57,905 bases of DNA. Source: Thermococcus sp. (lineage in GTDB: Archaea; Methanobacteriota_B; Thermococci; Thermococcales; Thermococcaceae). Below the pieces are notes generated by a model. It was not told where the DNA came from and made no database searches. It saw only the letters and a program-made list of their open reading frames with translations. Location: positions 1 through 57,905 of the forward strand of contig JALTCK010000146.1 of assembly GCA_027074805.1 (NCBI GenBank), given 5' to 3'. Below, piece after piece: positions 9,682 through 19,907 of the stretch; position 1 is the stretch's first letter, and every line of letters starts with the position of its first letter. The position numbers and the translations under genes are program-made.

Positions 9682-10422
9682 CTATCGTCCGTCCATGACA
9701 TCCACGTCTATGGGAATCGTTGTCAGCGTCACGTTCTCCTTTCCGTCAGTTAGGAGCATTGGTATTACCGAGAGGGTTACTTTAACCCCGCTCTCTTGTT
9801 TTTCCATGATCTGGACCCTGTAGGTGTGGTTTCCCAGGGGTTCGATCGTGAGATCGTTGGAGCCCCATTTTCCATTGAGCTCTCCGAGTATCATCGTGTA
9901 GGTTTTCCCGAATATCCTAAGTTTTTCGGCGGAATATCCTGTGGTTATGAGGGTGTATTCGTTCGATCCGAGCCTTTTCACTTCGTAGTTCACATGGAAG
10001 GATCTTATGGTGTGGAAGGCATGGATGTTTGCAAGCACTTTGAAGTCTATTATTTTGCCCTCCGGGCAGTGGCAGGAGTAGATCCTCCCTTCGCCGTCAG
10101 TTTCAGGGTGTAGTAGGAAAACGTTCCCATCAATCTCCTGAGCCCCTATGAGCCACGAATCGTTTTTCATTTTCACGAAGAGGAGCGGGACCCTTTCGGA
10201 GATATCAATGCTCGTGTTGTTCCACGCTAGGAAGTACGTTCTGTGAACTTCAAGTAGGATGGGGTAGACAGACCCTATGGACTGGTTGAGCTCTCCTTGT
10301 GCGACTACGGCCTTGAATTCAACTGGAGGTTTAGTGGTGTCAATTTTTTCTCCAATGCAACCGGCTGCAGTAACTATGAGGAACACAATCAAGAGGGCCT
10401 TTAACTTCATGGGACTCCCCAA
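9682..10422 (-). CDS. Predicted lipoprotein of unknown function
   Basis: Signal sequence with lipobox (KALLIVFLIVTAAGCIGE); 246 aa; Met5 is an alternative start. Confidence 0.75.
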   Translation of the reverse strand: MGSPMKLKALLIVFLIVTAAGCIGEKIDTTKPPVEFKAVVAQGELNQSIGSVYPILLEVHRTYFLAWNNTSIDISERVPLLFVKMKNDSWLIGAQEIDGNVFLLHPETDGEGRIYSCHCPEGKIIDFKVLANIHAFHTIRSFHVNYEVKRLGSNEYTLITTGYSAEKLRIFGKTYTMILGELNGKWGSNDLTIEPLGNHTYRVQIMEKQESGVKVTLSVIPMLLTDGKENVTLTTIPIDVDVMDGR

Positions 10423-10574
10423 CGTTGTTTATTCATTCGGGTTTTAAAATTTACTCTCGCTTTAGGTGAAAGTAGTGGCATGCAAAGCTTTATATATCCT
10501 CCACCTTACCTTCCTTTGGGACTCTTCTGAGAACCTTCGGGAGAGCCCTGAAAGTTGAAAAGTTGGTGTTAGAT

Positions 10575-10787
10575 ATGTATGGAGATGGATTTGGTGGTGG
10601 CTACGAAGCCCCAGTTAAGGTTGGAGAAAGGTACAGGGTTAGGATCGAGAGCCTTGGAAAGGGTGGCGATGGCATCGCCAAGATAAAGGGCTTCGTTATC
10701 TTCGTCCCGAACACTCAGGTCGGGGACGAGGTGGAGATTGTTATAAACTCAGTCAAGAGGAAGTTCGCTTTCGCGGAAGTCATCTGA
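10575..10787 (+). CDS. TRAM-domain protein (small RNA-binding type)
   Basis: 70 aa TRAM domain ([54 protein letters not shown]); TATA-like CTTTATATAT upstream. Confidence 0.9.
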   Translation: MYGDGFGGGYEAPVKVGERYRVRIESLGKGGDGIAKIKGFVIFVPNTQVGDEVEIVINSVKRKFAFAEVI

Positions 10788-10983
10788 TTTCCCTTTCTTC
10801 TATCTTAATCTGGTCGGTCTTCTAAGGTTCAACACGTACACTTAAGCCTTTCGTCTCGGGATTGATCGCATTCAATTTTACTGTTCAAAATGGAATATTA
10901 AGTCAGAATATAAATCGTGGAAAACCTTATAAATAGCAATGTTCTTAATCATTACGAAGAACCTATATAGGAGAGCCCCCACA

Positions 10984-11808
10984 ATGTGGAGGGAACTCCT
11001 GGGTTTGATGTTGGGATTGCTGATCTTAGGTTCTATGGTGGAAGTGGTCAGTGCCGCTAAGCCAGAGACGAAGGCGAATGACTCTGATCCATACTATCGA
11101 TACGGCCATTTTGTAGGCAAGATCGGTGTTGCTTCTACATACATACCAAGATTGGTAGTGATCAATCAAGATGACTCAGCTACAGTTCAGCAAGTCTTTT
11201 TCCTCAGGGTGAAACTTGGGAATGGGTGGAGAAGTGGGTGGAATCATTATTACTATCCTGTAAGCAGTGGTCACTGGATCTCTGTGAGGGTCATTAAACC
11301 CTCCTCTGACACTTATGTGGGTGTAGTGTCAGGGAGAAATGGTATTTTTGTCGTTGATGCAGGGCATGGACATTCAGACTTAGAGGATACATACATAGAG
11401 TTCTTCAAAAAGGCTGTGGATGAATTGGCTGAACTCTTGGGACTACCGAGCTTTGCGGATCTTGTATCGAGTCTGGGCAGGAGTGATAAAAACAGTTACA
11501 CTATTCAGACCTCAGGAGACATCGCTTACAATGTTGGTAGAATAACTATTAAGTTCTACGGGGACTCCAGATTCAGAGGCACCGATTATGGTATGGGGGT
11601 GACATGGATTATAATGAATCCCCAGAAGGGCGATTATAAATTTGAGGTAAGTGGTGGTGCGACGTTGTACGTTGCAGGATACTCTCACAACAGCATTCCG
11701 AGTTTCCCCGAAGTAAAAAGTGTTGGCCCCACATCGGTTCTTGGGAAAACAACAAGAACCGCTCGTATAACTGTGAAGACAAGGGTATACTATGCCAACG
11801 GGGGGTAA
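10984..11808 (+). CDS. Secreted protein of unknown function
   Basis: Signal peptide MWRELLGLMLGLLILGSMVEVVSA; start moved to ATG 10984 because TATA box CTTATAAAT (about 10924-10932) is too close to ATG 10939. Confidence 0.7.
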   Translation: MWRELLGLMLGLLILGSMVEVVSAAKPETKANDSDPYYRYGHFVGKIGVASTYIPRLVVINQDDSATVQQVFFLRVKLGNGWRSGWNHYYYPVSSGHWISVRVIKPSSDTYVGVVSGRNGIFVVDAGHGHSDLEDTYIEFFKKAVDELAELLGLPSFADLVSSLGRSDKNSYTIQTSGDIAYNVGRITIKFYGDSRFRGTDYGMGVTWIIMNPQKGDYKFEVSGGATLYVAGYSHNSIPSFPEVKSVGPTSVLGKTTRTARITVKTRVYYANGG

Positions 11809-11810
11809 CC

Positions 11811-13094
11811 ATGAAAACAAAAGCTATTTTCCTTCTTTTTCTGGTGGTTTTCGGGTTCTTAGTCTACCCAAAGTACGTTCAACACAAGAGGGCGATAAGG
11901 GAGGCAGGTCTCAACGAGGCCATTAACTTGGTTCAAACGGATCTTAAGACGTTTAGACTGGACTACAATTCCACTCATCAGGCCTATCTGAATCAAAAGG
12001 TGAATGACGAAGACGTTGAACGTGCTATTGGGAGAGTTCTGGAGCTCAGGGAGATGCTTCTCGAGCTAAATGTCTCGGATGACAAAATAAGAGACATTGA
12101 TGTCTGCCTTAACGAGACCCATTCGTATCAACGCGGGGGTCAGTTTTACGCTGCCCTCACAGAGGGCAGAAGGTGTGCTATACTTGCAGCTGACTACTTG
12201 GGCTCAACCCTTGCACTCGAAAACCGCACGGAGTTCATTAAGTATGTTCATGGGCAGTTCCGGAGCGTGGAAGCTTTACAGAACAAAACGGCTGAAATGT
12301 GGAGACAGACACTGGGAGGAGGGATTACCTTTAAGGACTATCTCATAACCGGCTTTGTGGTGGAGGACAACATAATCGAAGCGGAAATCTCTCTGAATCA
12401 GTCTCGTGACTTCCTGGAAAAGCTTGATAAGATACCAAACCCAACAACGTCTCAGGAGATTGAAAATGTGAGCATACTCGGAAGCTGGGTGATGGGTTAT
12501 CTGGAATTCGCCAGGAGCTTTTTGATGGACTCAACGGTGCTTATCAACCATGTAACCCCCGGTACCTTCCGTTCAAAGGGACGAGGGGACAACGTGCGCG
12601 CGCTCGTGGATAATCTCTTGAGGATCGATGTTTCGTGCGAATTCGAGGAGGTAATGCTCAGGATGGCGTGTAGCTGGAAGGAGTATCATAAAAAGCGGGG
12701 TCTCCTTGGATTCAAGAACGGCTACTATTCAGCGGCCACTTACCACCTGCTGTACGCAATTTCAATAAACGAGCATCTCGATGAATTTGAGGCCCTCAAT
12801 TCGACTTTTGCTGCCCTGAAAACTCCAGCAGAGAGAGTTAGGATAGGCCTTCGTCTAAGGCATGATGCTCTGGACTCCATCAACGATTGTTCCCAGGATC
12901 CTTTAACATCCCTCTACATCCAAGACGCAGTGGGATGGTACTTCAAGCATGGGGATGAGGCTCTGAAGATGATGGTTAGACTACGCACAGACGATCCTAC
13001 GACTCAGCCCCTCTACAACTACGAGATGGCAAAAATCATAGCCAAAAAGATGTGTCCCTACGTTTTGAGGTTATATCTGACACGTAAGGGATGA
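11811..13094 (+). CDS. Hypothetical membrane-anchored extracytoplasmic helical protein
   Basis: 427 aa ORF with N-terminal TM (AIFLLFLVVFGFLVYP), adjacent to previous gene. Confidence 0.7.
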   Translation: MKTKAIFLLFLVVFGFLVYPKYVQHKRAIREAGLNEAINLVQTDLKTFRLDYNSTHQAYLNQKVNDEDVERAIGRVLELREMLLELNVSDDKIRDIDVCLNETHSYQRGGQFYAALTEGRRCAILAADYLGSTLALENRTEFIKYVHGQFRSVEALQNKTAEMWRQTLGGGITFKDYLITGFVVEDNIIEAEISLNQSRDFLEKLDKIPNPTTSQEIENVSILGSWVMGYLEFARSFLMDSTVLINHVTPGTFRSKGRGDNVRALVDNLLRIDVSCEFEEVMLRMACSWKEYHKKRGLLGFKNGYYSAATYHLLYAISINEHLDEFEALNSTFAALKTPAERVRIGLRLRHDALDSINDCSQDPLTSLYIQDAVGWYFKHGDEALKMMVRLRTDDPTTQPLYNYEMAKIIAKKMCPYVLRLYLTRKG

Positions 13095-13134
13095 ATTTCT
13101 TAGTATTTTGTCCCAAACTTTTGGTGGTGCTCCT

Positions 13135-13355
13135 ATGGACGAAGAGTCCATGATGATCGGGGTTGCAGTCGTGTTCTGGTTCTTCTCTCACCCATCATGC
13201 TCTACTGGACGGTGGCCTTCTTCGACACTATCTGAGTTGATCAGTACCTTCCGAATATTGCTTTCATGGCCCTCTCTTCACTCGTCCCGGTCCTAATCGT
13301 CTGTTCCATTTCCTTCCTCGTTATGCAGCACTTCAACAGGCCCAATGCTGGATAA
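13135..13355 (+). pseudogene. Frameshifted small membrane protein
   Basis: MDEESMMIGVAVVFWFF then shifted frame PIMLYWTVAFFDTI*VDQYLPNIAFMALSSLVPVLIVCSISFLVMQHFNRPNAG*; one frameshift plus one in-frame TGA. Confidence 0.55.
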
Positions 13356-13536
13356 AGGAAAAACTAACATTCGTGGCCGTTTTCTCTTCGCGGCTCTCTT
13401 TATGCTCCTGAGTATGATGGGCTTTGTTTAATTTTTGTGTTCATACGTTGGGATTAGAGTTATTGGATGATTTTTCCTACACCTTACGAAATCTTTAAAT
13501 ACAGTTTAATACGTTATCATATTTTGTGGTTCCCAA

Positions 13537-14016
13537 ATGAACCGTCGTGTTAAGTATGTATTATTGGGGATTGTTTTTTTTGTAGTTCTAAGTAGTAGTT
13601 TAGCCCTAGCTACTACTGAAAGCATGACAAAGATGCCAGTTCCAGCAAAGGACAAATTCATGACACCCCTTTCCACATCCACCACCGTTATATGGAAAGC
13701 CAGTGCCACTATATACATCAAGGGAATTTTCAGAAAGACTGTTTACTTCTCTGCCTATTCTGAATCCCGGACAAAAGACCGTCATCCCTTCAACATTGAT
13801 CGCATTGGTCTCGAGAGTAATGTAAAGGCCTATTACGACCTGGAATGGCACGTTGTTCACAGAGGTAGGCATGATGATTGGAACGACTGGCACGTGAGTG
13901 ATCTCTGGAGTGAAAGGGCCCATTACGAGAGATACCTTGCAACGACCCACTACTGGTTTGAAGACGCAAGGTTTCAAAACTGGTATCCCACCTTAACTGT
14001 CAGCGTATCGAGGTGA
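13537..14016 (+). CDS. Secreted protein of unknown function
   Basis: Signal peptide YVLLGIVFFVVLSSSLALA; TATA-like CTTTAAATA near 13495. Confidence 0.7.
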   Translation: MNRRVKYVLLGIVFFVVLSSSLALATTESMTKMPVPAKDKFMTPLSTSTTVIWKASATIYIKGIFRKTVYFSAYSESRTKDRHPFNIDRIGLESNVKAYYDLEWHVVHRGRHDDWNDWHVSDLWSERAHYERYLATTHYWFEDARFQNWYPTLTVSVSR

Positions 14017-15065
14017 AGTTGTCAATGAGACGTAATCTCCTTATTGTCATTATTTTTTTGATTGGGGTATTGCTGATTGGTTTCCTCGCTTATAACGTGC
14101 ATCATACGGAAACTGAGAGTCCCCAAGAGAGAATTTCTGAGGCAACTTCTTCCGACATGTTCTCATCCCAGTCTTCCTCCTCAAATGAAATTCCCGCTGG
14201 GGGCAATTATTCCTTGGAGGAACTTATGAAGTCCAGACCGGACTACTTTGGCTTTGGTCTCTACTCCAAGCCGAATTATCCAGATGGGATTTTCAAAAAA
14301 GCAGTTCACAAAATCAACGGCTCATTCTCAGGATATATCCTTCTTGCGAATGCAAAAGGTAACGACTACATTGTTTTTATCCTCCTTGACTATCAGGAGG
14401 TTCCCTTTTACCTCAACGGAACGCTCAACCTCACTCACCATATAGTTCTTGAGGACATGGAGTATAGGTTCTTTAGGTTCGAGATTCCAAACATCTCAGA
14501 AGGATGGCACGACGTTTTCGTCGGGGGTTTTCCAAACCCGTACTCGGCCGAGGAGCAGGATCCTCACATTCTCAATGGTTTCAGACTTCAGCTCATCTCT
14601 GGAAAACCAACACTGGAGCTCCCTTCTTTTGAGCGTCCGTTAGTGTGCACAAGAAATAATACTGAGTTAGATGCATACCTTCTCCTGACAAAAAAGGCCT
14701 GTGACAATACTGTTTGGTACAAAGCTTCTATGAATCCTTTGAATGAGGATTCAGCATTCTCCTACTTCGCTGTGGTGGGCAACACGCAAGATAACCTTCA
14801 AACCTTTGCCCTTGTTCAGCTCTTGGATTACAGGCAGGTTCCCATTGGAAACAGAACCGTCTGCTTTGGCTACCTTTACAGGAATGAAGTGGTTTCAATC
14901 CCCCTGACCATAAAGATGCCCAAAAATGGCACGCATCGGCTGGTTCTTCTTTACTTTGCTTACCCATATGAACCCCTTGAGTATCCACCTGGGGTTAAGA
15001 ACATAAATCTCCGCTTTATCAACGAGCAGAGCAACGTCCTGTTTGTTCACGTAGGTGGCCCTTAG
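14013..15065 (+). CDS. Membrane-anchored extracytoplasmic protein of unknown function
   Basis: N-terminal TM (MRRNLLIVIIFLIGVLLIGFLAYN; ATG at 14025 is a plausible start), overlaps previous ORF. Confidence 0.7.
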   Translation: MKLSMRRNLLIVIIFLIGVLLIGFLAYNVHHTETESPQERISEATSSDMFSSQSSSSNEIPAGGNYSLEELMKSRPDYFGFGLYSKPNYPDGIFKKAVHKINGSFSGYILLANAKGNDYIVFILLDYQEVPFYLNGTLNLTHHIVLEDMEYRFFRFEIPNISEGWHDVFVGGFPNPYSAEEQDPHILNGFRLQLISGKPTLELPSFERPLVCTRNNTELDAYLLLTKKACDNTVWYKASMNPLNEDSAFSYFAVVGNTQDNLQTFALVQLLDYRQVPIGNRTVCFGYLYRNEVVSIPLTIKMPKNGTHRLVLLYFAYPYEPLEYPPGVKNINLRFINEQSNVLFVHVGGP

Positions 15066-15114
15066 TTTTCTAATTTTCTAAACTTTTTTAAACTCCACTC
15101 CTTAGCCCGCTCCG

Positions 15115-16392
15115 ATGGTAAGGGTTCACGTCGAGAGCTATGGCTGCACGAGGAACAGGGCCGACGGCGAGATAATGGAGGCCATCCTGGTTAGATCGGG
15201 TTATGAGCTCGCAGAAACGCCTGAAAGCGCGGACTACGTCGTCGTGAACACCTGCGCGGTCAAGGACCCGACGGAGAAGCACATGCGCGAGAGGATAAAG
15301 GAGCTCATCGACTCCGGAAAGAGGGTCATAGTCACCGGCTGTCTGACCCACGTCAACCCCTCCGCTATAGACCCTCGTGTCTCTGGAATCCTGGGAGTTA
15401 AGAGTATAGACAGGATTGCTGAAGCAATTGACGTTGCCGAGCGCGGGAGGAAGCTTATAAGCGTCGAGGGCTGGCGTGAGAGGAGCATCGACAAGCTTGA
15501 ACTCCCGAGACTCTGGAAGAGTGGCGTCGCCTTTGTAGTTCCGATAAGCGAGGGCTGTCTCAACGCCTGCACCTACTGTGCCACACGCTTCGCGAGGGGC
15601 GTTCTCAAGAGCTACAGGCCGGAACTCGTCGTCAGGTGGGTTAAGGAGGCACTGGCGAGGGGTTATAGGGAGATACAGCTCTCCAGCGAGGACACCGGTT
15701 GCTACGGCTTCGACATCGGCACGAACCTTGCCAAGCTCCTCGACGAGATAACAGCCATAGAGGGCGACTTCCGCGTTAGGGTCGGCATGATGAACCCCAA
15801 CCACGCGATAAAAATCCTCGATGAGCTGATCGAGGCCTACGGGAGCGGAAAAGTTTACAAGTTCCTTCACCTGCCGGTTCAGAGCGGCGACAATGAGATT
15901 CTGCGGAGAATGGGTAGGAACTACACCGTTGAGGAGTTTGAGGAGATCGTTCGGGAGTTCCGGCGGAAGGTTCCGGGCTTGAACCTAAACACTGATATAA
16001 TAGTGGGCTTTCCTGGCGAGACAGATGAGGCCTTCGAGAACACCCTCGGACTCGTCAAGCGCGTGAGGCCTGACAAGATAAACGTCTCCCGCTACTCGCC
16101 TCGGCCCGGTACGATAGCCGCCAAGTGGAAGCAGCTCCCCGGCTGGAAGGTAAAGGAGCGCTCAAGGCTTCTCCACAGGCTTAGACTTCAGATAGCTTAT
16201 GAAATAAATCGCTCCTACGTTGGAAAGACCCTCGAGGTTCTCGTTCATGGTGCGGGCAAGAAGGGTGGTACCGAGGGTAGAACCTTCAACTACAAGGAGA
16301 TTATACTCGACGCTGGAGAACCAGGAGAATTTACGAGCGTTTTGGTGGAATGGGTGGGATCAATGTACCTTAAAGGAGTAATAAAGGCATGA
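15115..16392 (+). CDS. MiaB-like radical SAM tRNA methylthiotransferase (archaeal CDKAL1/MtaB type)
   Basis: Radical SAM CNACTYC motif, N-terminal YGCTRNRADGEIM and C-terminal TRAM-like region. Confidence 0.9.
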   Translation: MVRVHVESYGCTRNRADGEIMEAILVRSGYELAETPESADYVVVNTCAVKDPTEKHMRERIKELIDSGKRVIVTGCLTHVNPSAIDPRVSGILGVKSIDRIAEAIDVAERGRKLISVEGWRERSIDKLELPRLWKSGVAFVVPISEGCLNACTYCATRFARGVLKSYRPELVVRWVKEALARGYREIQLSSEDTGCYGFDIGTNLAKLLDEITAIEGDFRVRVGMMNPNHAIKILDELIEAYGSGKVYKFLHLPVQSGDNEILRRMGRNYTVEEFEEIVREFRRKVPGLNLNTDIIVGFPGETDEAFENTLGLVKRVRPDKINVSRYSPRPGTIAAKWKQLPGWKVKERSRLLHRLRLQIAYEINRSYVGKTLEVLVHGAGKKGGTEGRTFNYKEIILDAGEPGEFTSVLVEWVGSMYLKGVIKA

Positions 16393-16554
16393 GGAAGTTT
16401 TACATTGTTCGGTGTTGTGGTTTTAACATTCCACTCGGATATTCGAAGTTGAACCCCCTCACGTTTGCGGAGGATTGTCATAAATCTGCGGGGCAAAACT
16501 TTTATATTGATTTGCCTCAAAAATTCCAAGGTACCCTATTGGAGGTGAAACCTC

Positions 16555-16947
16555 ATGAGAAATTCAACTAAGAGAAAAATCATACCGGTAGCGTTTGCGC
16601 TTGTACTGTCTTTGATTGGATCAGCGTTGGCTGTGCCAGTGATTCAAGTCAACGTTCAGCAGTTGGGTGCGGGCTCCAATGTGATTACGAGTGATGTCCA
16701 GCAAGCCAACATTACATGGATTCTCAGCACGACCAACCCCGATTACATTCAAGGGGTTACCTTCACACTGAATACCACAGTCTCAGGTACGATTTATGTG
16801 AAGCTTTATGACAGTTCAGGCGCTTTGATACAATATAACAAAACCGTGATTACAAACACTAATACTGGCACGGTTACGTTCAACCCCAACGTGGACATAG
16901 CCAGAGTTGCTAGAGTTTATGTTATATATGAGGGTCCAGCTCCGTGA
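16555..16947 (+). CDS. Small secreted beta-rich protein (TasA/archaeal pilin-like candidate)
   Basis: Signal peptide (KRKIIPVAFALVLSLIGSALA), 130 aa Thr/Asn/Val-rich mature part; strong RBS GGAGGTGAAA and TATA-like CTTTTATATTG upstream. Confidence 0.75.
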   Translation: MRNSTKRKIIPVAFALVLSLIGSALAVPVIQVNVQQLGAGSNVITSDVQQANITWILSTTNPDYIQGVTFTLNTTVSGTIYVKLYDSSGALIQYNKTVITNTNTGTVTFNPNVDIARVARVYVIYEGPAP

Positions 16948-17165
16948 CAGGGATTGATACTATTCGGTGATTTCTTTTTCTTCCAAGTTTTGCCAAGTTG
17001 ATTCATCACAATCTGGAACTTCTCCCAAGCAACATCTCAACGGAAGGTGGATCCATACCGTCATCCTTTTATTTATGGCTGCTAAGGATTACATAGTTTG
17101 CCACGCTGGCTACTCAATAGGAACCTCGGATGGAGGTCGGGTGTAACTTTAATTAGGTGAGGTGA

Positions 17166-17735
17166 ATGGGAAAGCGTCGTTCCAGTATCCTCTCAGTAGT
17201 TTCATACGTTTTCTTTGCATTCGTAGCTCTAATCGTGGTTCTCCACTTCATCTTTGGCTTCCAGTATGTTGTAATCCTGACCAACTCTATGGAGCCCCAC
17301 ATTAATCCCAATGACTTGGTTGTAACGAGACCAGTTAATCCTGATCAACTTCATGTGGGGGACGTCATCTTATACAGAATAACGCTGGCCAACACCACTT
17401 ACAGGATAACCCATCGGATAGTTGCTATAAAAACCGATCCTTGGGGAAGGTATTACTTCATCACCAAGGGCGACAATCGGAAGTATGCAGACCCCTGGCG
17501 AGTTTACCCCGATCAGGTCATTGGAAAGGTCGTCCTGGTGGTCCCGAAGGTTGGACTCATCTGGCCTTACATTCCTCTGGTAAGCCTTGCTCTTTTTCTT
17601 CTCTTTATAGCGATGCTGGCCTACGACCTCGCCCTCCTTCTCTTGGAAGGGCCCCTTATAAGACCGAAATCAGGAAAAACTGACCTACTTGTGCTGAGGA
17701 GAAAGAAAATAAAGGTCTACCACTACAAGCGTTAG
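17166..17735 (+). CDS. Type I signal peptidase (Ser/His archaeal/SipW-like)
   Basis: NSMEPHINPNDLVV and RITHRIV catalytic boxes, GDNRKYAD box, TM segments at both ends. Confidence 0.88.
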   Translation: MGKRRSSILSVVSYVFFAFVALIVVLHFIFGFQYVVILTNSMEPHINPNDLVVTRPVNPDQLHVGDVILYRITLANTTYRITHRIVAIKTDPWGRYYFITKGDNRKYADPWRVYPDQVIGKVVLVVPKVGLIWPYIPLVSLALFLLFIAMLAYDLALLLLEGPLIRPKSGKTDLLVLRRKKIKVYHYKR

Positions 17736-18088
17736 GCCCATTCATCATCGGGAATGGCTTCTTTCTTGGCAGGAATTATGCAGAGGAATTCGAGCGTTTC
17801 CCCGGTGGCTTTGTAGCCGTGGGGCTCGTTGGGGGGAACGTATAGAAAAGTTCCAGGTTTCACATGTACATCCTCTTCTCCGTTGGTTATTATTCCCTCA
17901 CCTTTCAGAACGAATATCTCGTGTTCCCAGTCATGGTTGTGAATTGGTATCTCTGCCCCCTTCTTGAGAACAAAGTAGCGCATCGCGTAGTTCTTTGCAC
18001 CGAGCTTCGGGGAAACGAGCCAGCGGATGGTTACTCCATCAAAACCAGTTTCCTTCTCGGGAACTTCGGTATAGTGTTTGGCTATCAT
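17732..18088 (-). CDS. Cupin-domain protein
   Basis: HNHDWEHEIFVLKGEG and PPNEPHGYKA cupin motifs. Confidence 0.88.
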   Translation of the reverse strand: MIAKHYTEVPEKETGFDGVTIRWLVSPKLGAKNYAMRYFVLKKGAEIPIHNHDWEHEIFVLKGEGIITNGEEDVHVKPGTFLYVPPNEPHGYKATGETLEFLCIIPAKKEAIPDDEWA

Positions 18089-18170
18089 GAAATCACCATA
18101 ACGACTTCACCGGTTCACTATTTAAAGGTAAGTTCTTTAAGGCATGTTCCTATTTCATTCGGTGGATGGT

Positions 18171-19811
18171 ATGCGAAGTAGTATTGGGTTGATATTGATT
18201 CTGCTGGTTGGACTTTCGGTCCTCGCCAGCGGCTGCATAAGCAGTAGCTCATCGACCTCTACAACGTCCTCGACTTCGGCGACGTCAACGGTGCCTGAAA
18301 CGGGAATTGACTTTGGAAAATACCCCCCAGGAGGCGTCATAGGACACTGGAACGAGATATTTGGAAAGACGTTCTACGTCAGCCCAGGTTACGAGGGGAT
18401 GGTTAAGGCCTACTTCCCGGATGCTGTGATAAAGCCTGCCTCAGAGTACGATGGCTCAGGTATTGCCGTCCTCTCTCCTGGAGAGGGGCGTCCAAAGCTC
18501 AGAGGTAAGCCAGTCCACATAACGAAGCTTGACTATTTCGGCTACGTCGCCTATCGCTACGGGCTGGATTTTCCGGGCCCGTGGGAGGGGGTTATAGCGG
18601 CTCTCAATTCTGACAAGGGTGGAACCCTCATAATCACTGGAACGAGCAGGGCAGGAGTTGGCGCGGCACTGAACTTCCTCAGGGGCGTTGAGGAAGGCAA
18701 GTTGACCGTTGACAGGAACGCGCTCGTGAGGAAAAGTGACTTTGAGGGCCTTGTTGTGAAGGAGATAGGCGACGTCAACATGAACGGAGTTCCGGATAAG
18801 GGTGAGCTCGTAAAACTGTACCAGCTCTCCTTTGAGGAGCCCTTCCAGTACTACTGGCGCGTCATAGGCGGGGAGAACGTTACCGTCAGCGGGGGGTTCA
18901 TAAAGCTCGTCAACGGCACGACGGTCTACATAAGGGCACTCGGCTTCAACGTCACCGTTAATGTAAGGAACCCTGTCGGCCTGAATCTCACCTACGTTGT
19001 CGAGAACGTGAATCCAGATTTCCTGAACCTACCGGAGGGCGCGCGGGTTAATGGGACAGAAGTCATCGTGAATACGTCTGGCTCTTTCTCACTCACTCCG
19101 AAGCCAGTCCAGGACTATTACGTGCTTGCCTTCGGTGACCACAGGCCCCCGAGTGGGGATGAAGTTCCGGGGGTCTTCCTGAAGATAATCTCCGATGTTA
19201 ACAACGAAACCGGTGCCTTCATAATAGATGGCGGCGACCTAGTTTATTCCGGAACTATATGGCAGTGGGACAACCTCATGAAGGTCTGGAAGTGGAACAA
19301 ACCGATATTCATTGCTCCCGGGAACCACGAGTACCAGGGGGAGGGTATAAGTGTCTACCACTATCTCTTCGGGCCAACAGAGTATGCCTTTAGCTTGGGA
19401 GGCTACAGGTACATCTTTGACAACGATGTTATGGGTGACTATGTCCTGAGTGAGAAGCAACTTCAGTGGATAAAGGAGCAGATGGAGATAGCTAGGAAGC
19501 GCGGAGAGAGGCCGGTGGTGGTCATGCACGCTCCACCCTACGATCCGAGACCTGGAGGAGACGATCATGCCATGGATGCTGAGAGCGCCAAAAAACTCCT
19601 TGAGCTGATGAAAACCTACGGGGCCTTCGGAATTTTCAGCCACATACACATATACTGGGACGGAACCTACGACGGAGTGCACTTCATAATCACCGGTGGC
19701 GGTGGTGCTCCTTTGTATGCACCTGAAAACGAGGGTGGCTTCTACCACTACGTTGTCCTCGATATGAAGGCGGGAGGAGACATCGGCGTAAAGGTCATTA
19801 AGGTCTCCTGA
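18171..19811 (+). CDS. Surface-anchored metallophosphoesterase (lipoprotein)
   Basis: Lipobox LASGC followed by Ser/Thr linker; metallophosphoesterase motifs AFGDHRPP, DGGDLVYSG, PGNHEYQG, FSHIHIYW. Confidence 0.88.
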   Translation: MRSSIGLILILLVGLSVLASGCISSSSSTSTTSSTSATSTVPETGIDFGKYPPGGVIGHWNEIFGKTFYVSPGYEGMVKAYFPDAVIKPASEYDGSGIAVLSPGEGRPKLRGKPVHITKLDYFGYVAYRYGLDFPGPWEGVIAALNSDKGGTLIITGTSRAGVGAALNFLRGVEEGKLTVDRNALVRKSDFEGLVVKEIGDVNMNGVPDKGELVKLYQLSFEEPFQYYWRVIGGENVTVSGGFIKLVNGTTVYIRALGFNVTVNVRNPVGLNLTYVVENVNPDFLNLPEGARVNGTEVIVNTSGSFSLTPKPVQDYYVLAFGDHRPPSGDEVPGVFLKIISDVNNETGAFIIDGGDLVYSGTIWQWDNLMKVWKWNKPIFIAPGNHEYQGEGISVYHYLFGPTEYAFSLGGYRYIFDNDVMGDYVLSEKQLQWIKEQMEIARKRGERPVVVMHAPPYDPRPGGDDHAMDAESAKKLLELMKTYGAFGIFSHIHIYWDGTYDGVHFIITGGGGAPLYAPENEGGFYHYVVLDMKAGGDIGVKVIKVS

Positions 19812-19907
19812 TTTTATATTTATTCTATTTGCCCCTATATAGGGATCCCTAGATGACTATATTCTACTGCGACAAGATATTTATAGGATTCCCTGTACTC
19901 CCTACCG

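Noticed and set aside
16389-16571. 60-aa ORF beginning at the stop of the methylthiotransferase gene
   Set aside because: Crosses the TATA-like element and RBS of the 16555 gene; most likely spurious.
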